DNA of 54,955 bases, taken from contig JAFGYE010000075.1 in assembly GCA_016936255.1 (NCBI GenBank), positions 1-54,955 of the forward strand. The letters run 5' to 3'. Position numbers and translations under genes: made by a program. Below, piece by piece: positions 8,577-16,742 of the stretch; the first letter of the stretch is position 1; each line of letters starts with the position of its first letter. The notes beneath the pieces were generated by a model. That model saw only the letters and a list, made by a program, of their open reading frames with translations. It was not told where the DNA came from and did no database searches. Source of the stretch: Marinifilaceae bacterium. GTDB taxonomy: Bacteria > Bacteroidota > Bacteroidia > Bacteroidales > Marinifilaceae.

Positions 8577-8890
8577 ATGATTTTTTGATAGCAATAGGTA
8601 TTGGTCTTACAGCTGGTTTGATCGACATTACTCCAATGATAATTCAGAGACTTGATAAGCGGGATATCATCTCAGCTTTTGTACACTATTTCGCACTTGG
8701 ATTAATTATTCCATTTGTGAATTGGGGATTGACTGCGTGGATGACAGGAATGATTATCGCTTTACTGACCGCCATACCGGTAATGATTGTTGTTTATCCA
8801 AAAGACAAAAAAGCAATTGTTCCAATGATACTGTTTTCGTTGCTATTGGGTGCGGGAATCGGAATTGCCGGAGTAAAATTTATTGGGTAG
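8573..8890 (+). CDS. Small integral membrane protein, hypothetical
   Basis: A protein of 105 residues that is almost wholly hydrophobic, with about four predicted membrane helices (about 4-22, 33-53, 56-74 and 82-103) and short polar turns (QRLDKRD, YPKDKKA). The pattern, with GLTAGLIDITPM at the start and LLLGAGIGIAG at the end, is seen in uncharacterised small membrane proteins of Bacteroidota, and I assign no function. Its start overlaps the end of a 34-residue ORF by four bases. No transporter motif or charged channel residue stands out. Confidence 0.6.
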   Translation: MNDFLIAIGIGLTAGLIDITPMIIQRLDKRDIISAFVHYFALGLIIPFVNWGLTAWMTGMIIALLTAIPVMIVVYPKDKKAIVPMILFSLLLGAGIGIAGVKFIG

Positions 8891-9002
8891 AAGGTGGCGG
8901 GATTATTCATAAAATAGAAAACGCATCCACACTATAAGTTTCAGGAATATCAAAAAAATACAACAAAAAGCGAATAATTAAATCGACTATAAATTTATTT
9001 TA

Positions 9003-9671
9003 ATGACCTGTATTTATTGACTATTAATTTTCAGTTTAGTACTGATTCCAAATCTTACCAAAGCACAATCAAATATCGAACTTTTTAATCAAAAGGATTT
9101 ATCGGGATGGTATGCCTATGAACCGGAATCGGGAAAACATGAAAATGCCCTAGAGCTCTTCGCTGTCGATCAGCAGATGATTCGTTTGTATGGTAACAAG
9201 GCAGGCTACCTAATGTCTGAGCAATCATTTGATAATTTTCAATTATGCGTAGAATTCCGGTGGAATACCGATTCAACATTCGTAAGAAAAAGCAACAAAA
9301 AAAACAGCGGAATTACTTATTTGGTTCCAAAAGAAAGCCGCGATACCTTGTGGCCTAAGGGAGTGCAGTTTCAGGTAAAAGAAGGTGCGACAGGAGATTT
9401 TATTTTTCTTCAGAATGTTACACTACGAATTAATGGAGTGCAAACAGAACCTGGACGAAGTGTGGTTGCCAAACGTTTTACAGATGCAAGCAATGCAATT
9501 GGAGAATGGAATACTGCAGTTATTACAGTAGTAAATGGTAAAATTAAACAGGAGCTGAATGGTAAACTGGTAAACGAGGGAGTCGAATCTTCGGTTTCGA
9601 AAGGTCGTATTTTATTGCAATATGAAGGTTATCCGATTGATTTTCGTAAGGTGCAGATTAAGAAATTATAG
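9003..9671 (+). pseudogene. DUF1080 (3-keto-disaccharide hydrolase-type) secreted protein with an in-frame stop in the signal peptide
   Basis: The frame from ATG 9003 reads five codons, then TGA at 9018-9020, then LLIFSLVLIPNLTKAQ (a good signal-peptide core and cleavage site) followed by IELFNQKDLSGWYAY, the diagnostic start of DUF1080 domains. The domain runs intact to the C-terminal YEGYPIDFRKVQIKKL. The family has a concanavalin-like jelly-roll fold and includes 3-keto-glycoside hydrolases. The first ATG after the stop, at 9177, would delete about 50 residues including the whole export signal and first strands, so it is a poor start. Either a nonsense mutation has inactivated the gene, a non-ATG codon after 9020 is used, or the base is a sequence error. 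Confidence 0.8.
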
Positions 9672-9763
9672 TGGCTTCAATTAGGCCTATTTGTACCGGT
9701 AGATTGTTTTGATATGGTGATGAGTAAAAAAATATTCAGGAAGTATAATTAAATTAGAATGAC

Positions 9764-10405
9764 ATGCATTATTTGAAATGTAACAATTGCGGACACTTAA
9801 ACGAGCTTAAATCGGAATACATGACTTTTTGTACAAAGTGCAGCAAAAAGCTCGGGAACAATTACTCTGATTGGAAAGTTCGTAATTCAGATCAATCATT
9901 TGAAGAATACAAACAAGCCGTGTGCACTACCGAATCCATCGATTTATCAAAGGAATCACCAAAAGTAAAAAATAAGAAAGGTCTTAAATATTGGATCGCA
10001 TTTGCTGTAGCATTTGCAATTTTTTATGCCATTGGACAAATTGGAGGTGAAAGTTTAGCCGGATTATTTCGGAAAACAACATTCGATAAGGCATTAATTG
10101 AGACTGCAAGCGAACTTAATGAATCGTGCCCGATTATGATCGATAATGCCACCAGACTTGACAATGCAATTGCATTGCCCGACAATGTTTTTCAATACAA
10201 TTACACACTTATTGGTATGAGTAAGGATTCCGTAAACATTGAAGAATTAAAAAGTTACTTGGAGCCGACCATTACCAATTACGTGAAAACGAATCCCGAC
10301 ATGCAGAGCATGAGAGATAATAAAGTACAAATGAAGTATTATTATAAGGACAAGTCGGGAGTTTATTTATTTACCATTTCGGTAAAACCAGAACAATACG
10401 AATAA
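9764..10405 (+). CDS. Zinc-ribbon membrane protein, hypothetical
   Basis: A protein of 213 residues. A zinc-ribbon is clear at the N-terminus: Cys6-x2-Cys9 and Cys23-x2-Cys26. A linker and one transmembrane helix follow (YWIAFAVAFAIFYAIGQIGG, about 76-95), then about 115 residues, presumably outside the membrane, with no family I can name. The cytosolic zinc-ribbon, helix and outer-domain layout is common in uncharacterised envelope proteins. The last part (TFDKALIETASELNESCPIMID) resembles a domain found in several small bacterial membrane proteins of unknown role. It stands alone between the DUF1080 and MOSC genes. Confidence 0.7.
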   Translation: MHYLKCNNCGHLNELKSEYMTFCTKCSKKLGNNYSDWKVRNSDQSFEEYKQAVCTTESIDLSKESPKVKNKKGLKYWIAFAVAFAIFYAIGQIGGESLAGLFRKTTFDKALIETASELNESCPIMIDNATRLDNAIALPDNVFQYNYTLIGMSKDSVNIEELKSYLEPTITNYVKTNPDMQSMRDNKVQMKYYYKDKSGVYLFTISVKPEQYE

Positions 10406-10578
10406 TAATAAATACGGGTTTTAATACAGCAGTTTCTTAATTTGTATAGTTCTGTTGGTGAAATAAAATGAAGGGTTTGCTTCTGCGGCAATAGCTTATC
10501 AGCTAATGCAAATAGGAGTGCAGGCTGTACTGAAATTATTTAAAAAGTAATTGTTGCAAAAACATTTTAAATCAAGCA

Positions 10579-11205
10579 ATGAAAGTCGTTTCCACAAATA
10601 TTGGCGAAAGCTTGGAAATAAATTATCACGGAAAAATTGAAAAAACCGGCATGTATAAATATGCAGTTGATCAGGCAATTTTTCTTGGTAAAGATGATGT
10701 TGTCAGGGATGCAGTAATCGACAGAAGGTATCATGGAGGTGCAGATAAAGCCTGTTACTGGTATTCGGAAAAGCATTATGAATTTTGGAAAAAGAAATTT
10801 CCGAATTTGGATTGGGATTTTGGAATGTTTGGTGAAAATTTAACCATTTCTGACCTGGATGAAGGAGCTATTAAAATTGGTGATGTTTTTCAAGTAGGAA
10901 ATGCCAGGGTTCAGGTTAGCCAGCCCCGGCAACCGTGTTACAAACTAAATTATCGTTTCAATTGTGACAGTATGGTTCGCCAATTTATAGATGCTGGTTT
11001 TCCGGGTGTATATATTCGTGTACTTATGGAAGGAGAAGTAGGGAAAGGAGATGAGTTAATTTTGTTGGAAAGGCGGGAGGAAAGCTTATCGATAAGAGAA
11101 GTGTACAATCTGTTGTATGAATCTTCCAAAGATCAATTGAAACTTGAGAAGGCATTGTCTGATCCGGCACTGGCCACAAGTTGTAAAAGAGATTTGAATA
11201 AATAA
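10579..11205 (+). CDS. MOSC domain-containing protein (YiiM-like)
   Basis: A protein of 208 residues. The MOSC domain occupies about residues 30-160, with FGENLTISDLDE and the conserved Cys motif VSQPRQPCYKL, where the Cys is expected to ligate the molybdenum cofactor. A C-terminal helical 3-alpha extension (about 165-208) places it near YiiM/YuaD-type proteins rather than MoaE-fused sulfurases. Such proteins take part in Mo-cofactor-dependent reduction of N-hydroxylated compounds. There is no molybdopterin biosynthesis gene beside it. The domain call is firm; the substrate is unknown. Confidence 0.88.
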   Translation: MKVVSTNIGESLEINYHGKIEKTGMYKYAVDQAIFLGKDDVVRDAVIDRRYHGGADKACYWYSEKHYEFWKKKFPNLDWDFGMFGENLTISDLDEGAIKIGDVFQVGNARVQVSQPRQPCYKLNYRFNCDSMVRQFIDAGFPGVYIRVLMEGEVGKGDELILLERREESLSIREVYNLLYESSKDQLKLEKALSDPALATSCKRDLNK

Positions 11206-11206
11206 G

Positions 11207-11234
11207 AAAGGACAGCCACTGCTGTCCTTTTGTA
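11207..11234. terminator. Bidirectional terminator between the MOSC gene and a lipoprotein gene
   Basis: AAAGGACAGC at 11207-11216 pairs perfectly with GCTGTCCTTT at 11221-11230 around a CACT loop. T-rich and A-rich flanks suit both convergent genes, and the stem starts directly after the MOSC stop codon. Confidence 0.85.
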
Positions 11235-11236
11235 TA

Positions 11237-11968
11237 TTAATTTCCTAATATTATTTTTCGAATTAAGGCTTCATGATCAGTAGCGCTTACATCCATATTA
11301 AATCCTATTTTATAAATCAAGCCATTGTACCAGGTGTAATATTGCGATGAGCCGGTCGATTCTTTGTCCATAAGTTTGTCATCATCAATATATTTGTAAT
11401 AGTCAAACATTCTAGGCCAGCTTCCTGATGCAGGTTTGTAATACATGGGATGAGTTCCTTCCAAAACTAATTTTTCATACCCCATAATGTTTTCTTCCAT
11501 TGCTAATGTGGCCTCTTCATCAGCGAAGGGATCTTCGGGGTATTGCGTAATCGAGATGATAAAGAAATCTTTAAAATTGGTTTGATAGCCAGTTGTGTTC
11601 TCCAAATAAGAAAATTGAATTTGAAACACCAATTTGTTGAAGGCATTCCACGAAGTAACAATATTAGCTTCTTGCTGAGCAACAGCAAATGGCAAATCAC
11701 TTTGCGATATCAGATTTATTTTGTCCCTCATAACTGAAGGAATACTTGATATAGCTTCCGAAAAGCTCACCGGAGCATAATAGTCTACTTTTTCGCGGAA
11801 TTCTAATAATTCAAAATCATAGTTGTAGGTATGTTGTCTTCCATCTACTTCATTTAAACTTTCCAGTAATGCTTGGTTTTCATCAATATAACCGGAATGC
11901 TCGTTGTCTTTTGCACATGAAAAACTTCCAATAATGAAAAGTATAATGAAATAATAATGACGTCTCAT
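11237..11968 (-). CDS. Hypothetical lipoprotein
   Basis: A protein of 243 residues with a lipoprotein signal peptide: FIIGSFSC places the lipidated cysteine at residue 18, followed by an acidic tether. The body has alternating hydrophobic strands and a C-terminal TWYNGLIYKIGFNMD segment. That segment vaguely recalls DUF4367-type envelope domains, but I would not assign it. It sits alone between convergent MOSC and the repeat element. Envelope location is well supported; function is unknown. Confidence 0.6.
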   Translation of the reverse strand: MRRHYYFIILFIIGSFSCAKDNEHSGYIDENQALLESLNEVDGRQHTYNYDFELLEFREKVDYYAPVSFSEAISSIPSVMRDKINLISQSDLPFAVAQQEANIVTSWNAFNKLVFQIQFSYLENTTGYQTNFKDFFIISITQYPEDPFADEEATLAMEENIMGYEKLVLEGTHPMYYKPASGSWPRMFDYYKYIDDDKLMDKESTGSSQYYTWYNGLIYKIGFNMDVSATDHEALIRKIILGN

Positions 11969-12274
11969 AATGATGTAATTAGGTAAATTGATAGTAACAA
12001 TACAAACATACGTAAAAATTGATTTTATGTTCTGTCATGTTTAAAATTAAATAAACAAATCAAGATTTTTTCACCTGACTTACTCAAGTTTCGTATGCTC
12101 TCTAAAACACACTCATACGGACAAATGGTTTGGTTAATGTTCTCACTATCAGCAATTACAAGTGTTATGATTACATCAGATCTAGGTTTTGATTTAATGC
12201 CGGTAACAGTAATAACATCAGGTGCATAGCCTTATATTTTCTCCATATTGGTAAATTTTATTGTCACGTACCTT

Positions 12275-12596
12275 ATGAGAGTTAATGAATTTTTATGTTT
12301 TAAGGTTTTTTGTTGGTGGAGTTATGGGTAAACCTCCAAGGCTTCACAAACTGTTTTGTAGGCTCGTGGGTAAACCTCCAAGCTCAAATAAGGACTTTTT
12401 GGAGTCATGGGTAAACCTCCAAGGCTTCACAAACTGTTTTGTGGGCTCGTGGGTAAACCTCCAAGCTCAAACAAAGACAGTTTGGAGTCATGGGTAAACC
12501 TCCAAGACATTCCATTGTTTTAGGCTATTTGAGCATAAATAACCATGTAGTTTATAAATCATTTGTTTCTCCTGGTTTTAAAATATTAACTCTCAT
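12275..12596. repeat. 322-bp element bounded by 12-bp inverted repeats with internal tandem repeats (MITE-like candidate)
   Basis: ATGAGAGTTAAT at 12275-12286 is an exact inverted copy of ATTAACTCTCAT at 12585-12596. Between them GGGTAAACCTCCAAG occurs five times (12326, 12368, 12409, 12451, 12492) at spacings of 42, 41, 42 and 41 bases. Two spacer types alternate, giving an 83-bp composite unit repeated twice, and both types can form small hairpins. I see no target-site duplication and no transposase. The 655-base gap 11969-12624 has no credible gene; an open frame through the repeats (12285-12497) merely translates them. Confidence 0.75.
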
Positions 12597-12624
12597 GCGA
12601 AACTTGAGTTATACCGATTTAATA

Positions 12625-14154
12625 TCAAAATGGAACTACTACATTTGCCAGCTCCCATGCAGTTAAAAACACCAATTGGGATACTCTGTTTACAGCCTGA
12701 AAATCAATTTTTTCGGCCGTATCGCTTGCTTTGTGGTAGTCGGCATGTAATCCATTAAAATAAAAAACAGCAGGAATGCCATGCTTCACAAATGATGCTT
12801 GATCCGAAGCCTGATACAGAAAATTATCAGGTGTATCATATTTGTAATCAAGACGTAATTTTGTACTGATCTTATTTATGCTATCGGATATGACTTTCAA
12901 TTTGGGTTTGAGATGATTGGTTCCCAAAAGATAAATATAATCTGTGGTATCATTTAATTCATCGTGTCGGCCCAGCATATCCAAATTTAAATTTCCAACG
13001 ATATTTGATAAGGGAAACGGTGGGTTGTCTACAAAATATTTCGATCCGCACAAACCTTTTTCTTCTCCTGTAAATGCAATAAAAAGGATGCTGCGTTTTG
13101 TTTTATGGCCATTATCATTGGCTTCTTGAAATTTTCTTGCAATTTCGATGATTGCGGCAGTTCCTGATGCATTATCATTCGCTCCATTGAATATTTCACC
13201 ATCTTTTTTTCCAATATGATCGTAATGGGCTGAGATAACTAATATTTCCTTATTTTTATTGGTTCCCGGTAAAAAAGCCAGCACATTTTCAGTATTTACT
13301 TCCTTGTATTTCAGGTCGAAATTAAAAGTGAATTTACAGATTTTCTGTTCTGTTTTATTCATTTGGTTTGTCTCTAAAATCTGTTTTAATCTTTTGGGTT
13401 TTATTTGGAGAAGTGCACAGGCAACCGGATTTGAGATTGCACCCTGATAGGTGCGCATTCTGTTTTTATATTTGGTAAAGGCTTTGGCAGAGCTGATGGA
13501 ATCAAAAGGATTGAAATTGTTATTCATCTCTGATTTTAAATTCATTCCTCTCGCGGATATTGTTTTCCCTTTTTCAATTAGTTCCTTGTATTGACTGTTC
13601 TTATTGGGATTGCAAAACAGTACCAATTTGGCTTTGGAAGTCTGCGCAATATCATTCGATTTTATAGCCGCGGCGTAAAGATTGGTGCTTAAGAATAGAA
13701 CAGCCTTGTTGGAAAAATCTTTGTTTATATAACTTGTGTCCGGAGCAGTTCCCAAAAAAACCAGATCCATATTATCTTTTGAATAATTAGTGAATCCTGA
13801 TATCAGAATGTCCTCGTAATTTTTAAATACTTTATCAAAGGTCTGAATTTCAGCATTAGCTTGCTCCTTTTTGTAGATGGGGAAATTCTGAAAATATCCC
13901 GAACGGTCTTTGTTTCCATTAGGATTGTTTACACCTGCATTTATGAATTGCTGACAGATGTATTGGGCGGCAAGCTTTTGTCCTTTACTTCCAGTGTCTC
14001 TTCCTTCCATATTATCAGAGGATAGTATTACAATATCGTTTTGTATTTTATTGGTCGATAGTGATTTGGAATAGTGCAGGGCGATACTGTCTTGTGCACT
14101 TGAATGAAAAAAATTACTTACAGATATAAAAAGGATAATGATGGTCGATCGCAT
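12625..14154 (-). CDS. Secreted M28-family zinc aminopeptidase
   Basis: A protein of 509 residues with a signal peptide (about 1-20, ending HSSAQ). The M28 metal ligands are visible: H310 (SAHYDH), D327 (GANDNASG), E364/E365 (FTGEEKG), the Asp in NLDMLGR and the His in GLHADYHKASD. A long insertion ahead of the catalytic domain (about 85-290) fits a protease-associated domain as in other Bacteroidota M28 peptidases. It would trim amino acids or dipeptides from peptides in the periplasm or outside the cell. It stands alone, with the repeat element downstream of it, and no terminator is seen at its end. Confidence 0.9.
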   Translation of the reverse strand: MRSTIIILFISVSNFFHSSAQDSIALHYSKSLSTNKIQNDIVILSSDNMEGRDTGSKGQKLAAQYICQQFINAGVNNPNGNKDRSGYFQNFPIYKKEQANAEIQTFDKVFKNYEDILISGFTNYSKDNMDLVFLGTAPDTSYINKDFSNKAVLFLSTNLYAAAIKSNDIAQTSKAKLVLFCNPNKNSQYKELIEKGKTISARGMNLKSEMNNNFNPFDSISSAKAFTKYKNRMRTYQGAISNPVACALLQIKPKRLKQILETNQMNKTEQKICKFTFNFDLKYKEVNTENVLAFLPGTNKNKEILVISAHYDHIGKKDGEIFNGANDNASGTAAIIEIARKFQEANDNGHKTKRSILFIAFTGEEKGLCGSKYFVDNPPFPLSNIVGNLNLDMLGRHDELNDTTDYIYLLGTNHLKPKLKVISDSINKISTKLRLDYKYDTPDNFLYQASDQASFVKHGIPAVFYFNGLHADYHKASDTAEKIDFQAVNRVSQLVFLTAWELANVVVPF

Positions 14155-14321
14155 GAGAAATACTTTAATTATGAAATAGGGAAATTAAATTACTAAAATT
14201 TGTTTTTCGATTCGCATTTGGCTTTTATTTATTTGCTGTTTAAGTAAGGGATTAGAAGGCATTTTTATTTCTCATTTTTAGCTCTAATGTCGTAACTTTA
14301 ACTAAATAAGGAATTTGAATC

Positions 14322-15038
14322 ATGAAAACCTTCAGCCTTGTTATACTATTGATTGTTTCATTAGGAAGATATAGTGAAGTTGCTAATTGGCAAGAGATGG
14401 AATTTGGGAAACTTCGGGTAAACATGGTCATCGAACAGATAATTAATAGAGGTGTGACTGATGCACTTGTTATTGGCGCGATGGAAAAAGTGGAAAGGCA
14501 TTTGTTTGTTCCGGCAAACTTAAGGAGTTTCGCATATCAGGATCGTCCATTGCCTATTGGGGAAGGACAAACCATTTCACAGCCTTATATTGTTGCTTAT
14601 ATGAGTCAGCTGCTCGATTTGAGTTCGAAAAGCCGTGTTTTGGAAATTGGAACCGGATCCGGATATCAAGCGGCTATATTGGGAGAGATCTGTTCTGAAG
14701 TATACTCCATAGAAATTATTGAATCCTTACAGAAAAGAGCCTCTTTTGTTCTGGATTCTTTAAAATATGAAAATGTAAAGACCTTTTGTGGAGATGGATA
14801 TCAGGGTTTGGCAGACAAAGCTCCATTTGATGGAATTATTGTGACTTGTTCACCTACAGCAATCCCCAAGGCTTTAATTGCCCAACTGGCAGAAGGGGGC
14901 AGATTGGTAATTCCTGTAGGGAAAAAGAATGTTAAGAAGTTGGTTCTTTTAAAAAAAGAAAATGGGAAAATAAGCAAACGGATTGATTTACCTGTTCGAT
15001 TTGTTCCCATGGTCAATGAAAAAGGAAAATCCTATTAA
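14322..15038 (+). CDS. pcm: Protein-L-isoaspartate O-methyltransferase with N-terminal signal-like segment
   Basis: A protein of 238 residues. The PIMT core is clear: VERHLFVP, AYQDRPLPIGEGQTISQPYIVA, the SAM-binding motif VLEIGTGSGYQAAIL (about 107-121) and FDGIIVTCSPTAIP. It transfers a methyl group from SAM to isoaspartyl residues in aged proteins. The first about 20 residues (MKTFSLVILLIVSLGRYSEV) look like a signal peptide or membrane anchor. Standard cytosolic PIMTs lack this, although SAM is not expected outside the cytoplasm. The stop codon lies two bases from the end of the convergent 167-residue gene. Confidence 0.92.
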   Translation: MKTFSLVILLIVSLGRYSEVANWQEMEFGKLRVNMVIEQIINRGVTDALVIGAMEKVERHLFVPANLRSFAYQDRPLPIGEGQTISQPYIVAYMSQLLDLSSKSRVLEIGTGSGYQAAILGEICSEVYSIEIIESLQKRASFVLDSLKYENVKTFCGDGYQGLADKAPFDGIIVTCSPTAIPKALIAQLAEGGRLVIPVGKKNVKKLVLLKKENGKISKRIDLPVRFVPMVNEKGKSY

Positions 15039-15040
15039 GC

Positions 15041-15544
15041 TTATTTTTTCTTTTTATAGACCCCTTCAAACTGAATACTCCAAATTTTACCTTCGTCGAT
15101 TGTTGATTCCCAAACCTGTTTTACATCACCATTTGGCATAACTATCCAGCTAATTCGATGAAGAGATTGAGCTTCTCCCATATTGGAGTCAGTGCCGCTT
15201 AGTAGTACCATTTTCCCATTTTCAAAATTTCCTTTCAATAGCAGATTGTTTCCATTTTTATCAATCCAGATTTGCTGCCATTTATTAATTTTTTCATTGT
15301 AAAAGCTATAGCTTGTACCTGTAAAACTTTCTTTTTCCGAGACCCAGTTTTCTTGCAGCAGGTTGCCATTTTGCTGTAAACTAATTGTGTTGTGACCTAC
15401 AAGTTCATCATTGGTGAACACATCCCATTCTCCCAACCAAAAATCGAATAAGCGATTTGGAGAAATAGTATTTTTTGTATTTGTATTTTGCGAAAAGGAG
15501 GTTAAATGTGAAAGAATAAAAATGAAAAAAAATAAGCGTTTCAT
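15041..15544 (-). CDS. Secreted DUF1579-like protein
   Basis: A protein of 167 residues with a signal peptide (about 1-18, TSFSQ). The mature part starts with FDFWLGEWDVF, the typical opening of DUF1579-like small beta-barrel proteins (calycin-like), and contains IWIDKNGN and QVWEST. No catalytic residue is apparent; relatives are of unknown function and may bind a small hydrophobic ligand. It is followed on the opposite strand, two bases away, by the pcm gene, so the 3' ends abut. Confidence 0.65.
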   Translation of the reverse strand: MKRLFFFIFILSHLTSFSQNTNTKNTISPNRLFDFWLGEWDVFTNDELVGHNTISLQQNGNLLQENWVSEKESFTGTSYSFYNEKINKWQQIWIDKNGNNLLLKGNFENGKMVLLSGTDSNMGEAQSLHRISWIVMPNGDVKQVWESTIDEGKIWSIQFEGVYKKKK

Positions 15545-15597
15545 GAGGCAATTTTTGAAAGTGAAACAAATAATAAAGTCAAAAATTTATTTGGGAT

Positions 15598-15990
15598 TTA
15601 TTCTTCAAGATAAGTTAAACATCGTTCCAGTCTGCTTTTTAGTTCGTGTGCAAAAGGTTGTAATGCTTCATTTTCAATTACATTAAAAGCCGCTGTTGGA
15701 TCCATAATTGAAATGTCAACATGACCATTATCTTGTTCAATAACAGTTACATTACAAGGCATCATTATGCCAATTTGATCTTCTACCTGAAACGCTTTGT
15801 AAGCAAATGATGGATTACAGGCACCTAGAATCCGGTATTTTTTGAAATTAACATCCAATTTTTCTTTTAAAGTAGCTTTCACATCAATATCGGTTAATAT
15901 GCCAAACCCTTCGGTTTGAAGCGCTCTGGTCACACGGTCAATGGCATCATCAAATTTAAAATTCGTACTTCGGCGGATAAAATAGCTCAT
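15598..15990 (-). CDS. DUF302 domain-containing protein
   Basis: A protein of 130 residues that matches DUF302 across its length: AIDRVTRALQTEGFGILTDIDVKATLKEKL, then YRILGACNPSFAYKAFQVEDQIGIMMPCNVTVIEQ. Two conserved cysteines (GACNP and MPCN) are present. No signal peptide is seen, so it is cytosolic. DUF302 proteins occur near metal and sulfur stress genes in many bacteria, but their function is unknown. It ends 53 bases upstream of the next minus-strand gene and could share its promoter. Confidence 0.9.
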   Translation of the reverse strand: MSYFIRRSTNFKFDDAIDRVTRALQTEGFGILTDIDVKATLKEKLDVNFKKYRILGACNPSFAYKAFQVEDQIGIMMPCNVTVIEQDNGHVDISIMDPTAAFNVIENEALQPFAHELKSRLERCLTYLEE

Positions 15991-16091
15991 CGTTTTATTT
16001 ATTTAGGTGTAAATTAATGGCACTACATAATTTTAAGGTAACAATTAAGTTATGAAAAAATGCTTAAACAGTGAAAAAATAAAAATGATGA

Positions 16092-16586
16092 CTAGATGTT
16101 CTGGTTGTATTTTGATTTGTTATACTTTCTTCTTGGCGAGAGTTCGCAGGCTTTAATTAAAAACCAAATTAAGAGTGAGAAGGCGAGAATCCTTAAATAT
16201 CCCAACACTGGCTCATATTCTATTCCTAACGGACCTGGTACATAACGGGTAAGCATAATTATACTAAGAGGGATAAAAATAAGCATCAATACAATAAGAA
16301 GTATTGCTGCTTCCTTATGAACTCTTCTGATCAAAAGACCAACACCACTAACAATTAGAACAAATCCTAAAATTGTAATTATTTCGTAAGTTGAGTTGGA
16401 AATAGCCGCGAATATATGCTCAAAAAGATTTGGAATAAGTATGTGCATTGCCCCTATAGTAATGAAGCCAATTCCATAAGAAAAACGCAAATGATCATTT
16501 TTAGAAAATTTCATGAGGTATTTACTGAAGCGGGAGGTGATCCGCACCAAAATGTATAAAATTAATATGACGAGTAAAAAAAGCAT
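16092..16586 (-). CDS. Multi-pass membrane protein, hypothetical
   Basis: I use the ATG at 16586, which begins MLFLLVILILYILVR, an in-membrane start; the frame extends upstream to 16649 with 21 non-conserved polar residues. About five hydrophobic helices follow, separated by basic turns (RFSKYLMKFSKND, RRVHKEA). The C-terminus is strongly basic (SPRRKYNKSKYN), expected to stay in the cytoplasm. It looks like small DoxX- or DUF4345-type membrane proteins, but no diagnostic motif is present and I assign no function. Confidence 0.6.
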   Translation of the reverse strand: MLFLLVILILYILVRITSRFSKYLMKFSKNDHLRFSYGIGFITIGAMHILIPNLFEHIFAAISNSTYEIITILGFVLIVSGVGLLIRRVHKEAAILLIVLMLIFIPLSIIMLTRYVPGPLGIEYEPVLGYLRILAFSLLIWFLIKACELSPRRKYNKSKYNQNI

Positions 16587-16683
16587 CGGCTGATTATTTA
16601 TAAATGCATGGTTTTCAGTTAATATACGAATTTGATGTTTGGCTTGCAAGTGCCTGAGTATAAAACTTTATGGTGTTAAACGC

Positions 16684-16714
16684 AAAAGACCACATTATGA
16701 AAATGTGGTCTTTT
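16684..16714 (-). terminator. Intrinsic terminator of the M56/BlaI operon
   Basis: AAAAGACCACATT at 16684-16696 pairs perfectly with AATGTGGTCTTTT at 16702-16714 around a 5-base loop, 28 bases beyond the M56 stop codon. A-rich flanking on the left gives a U-tract on the minus-strand transcript. Confidence 0.85.
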
Positions 16715-16742
16715 TATAGTCAATCTGGAATTATTTGTCTTA

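Noticed and set aside
9018-9020. TGA read as an amino acid (recoding)
   Set aside because: TGA serves as a normal stop elsewhere in the window (for example blaI at 19690-19692) and no recoding structure is seen.
9177-9671. Annotating the DUF1080 gene from the ATG at 9177
   Set aside because: It removes the signal peptide and the diagnostic IELFNQKDLSGWY opening, which lie in the same frame upstream.
12285-12497. 70-residue open frame across the repeats
   Set aside because: It only translates the tandem repeats and has no credible start context or relatives.
12326-12506. CRISPR-like regular repeats
   Set aside because: Spacers of about 26 bases alternate between only two sequences and repeat themselves; no cas genes are near.
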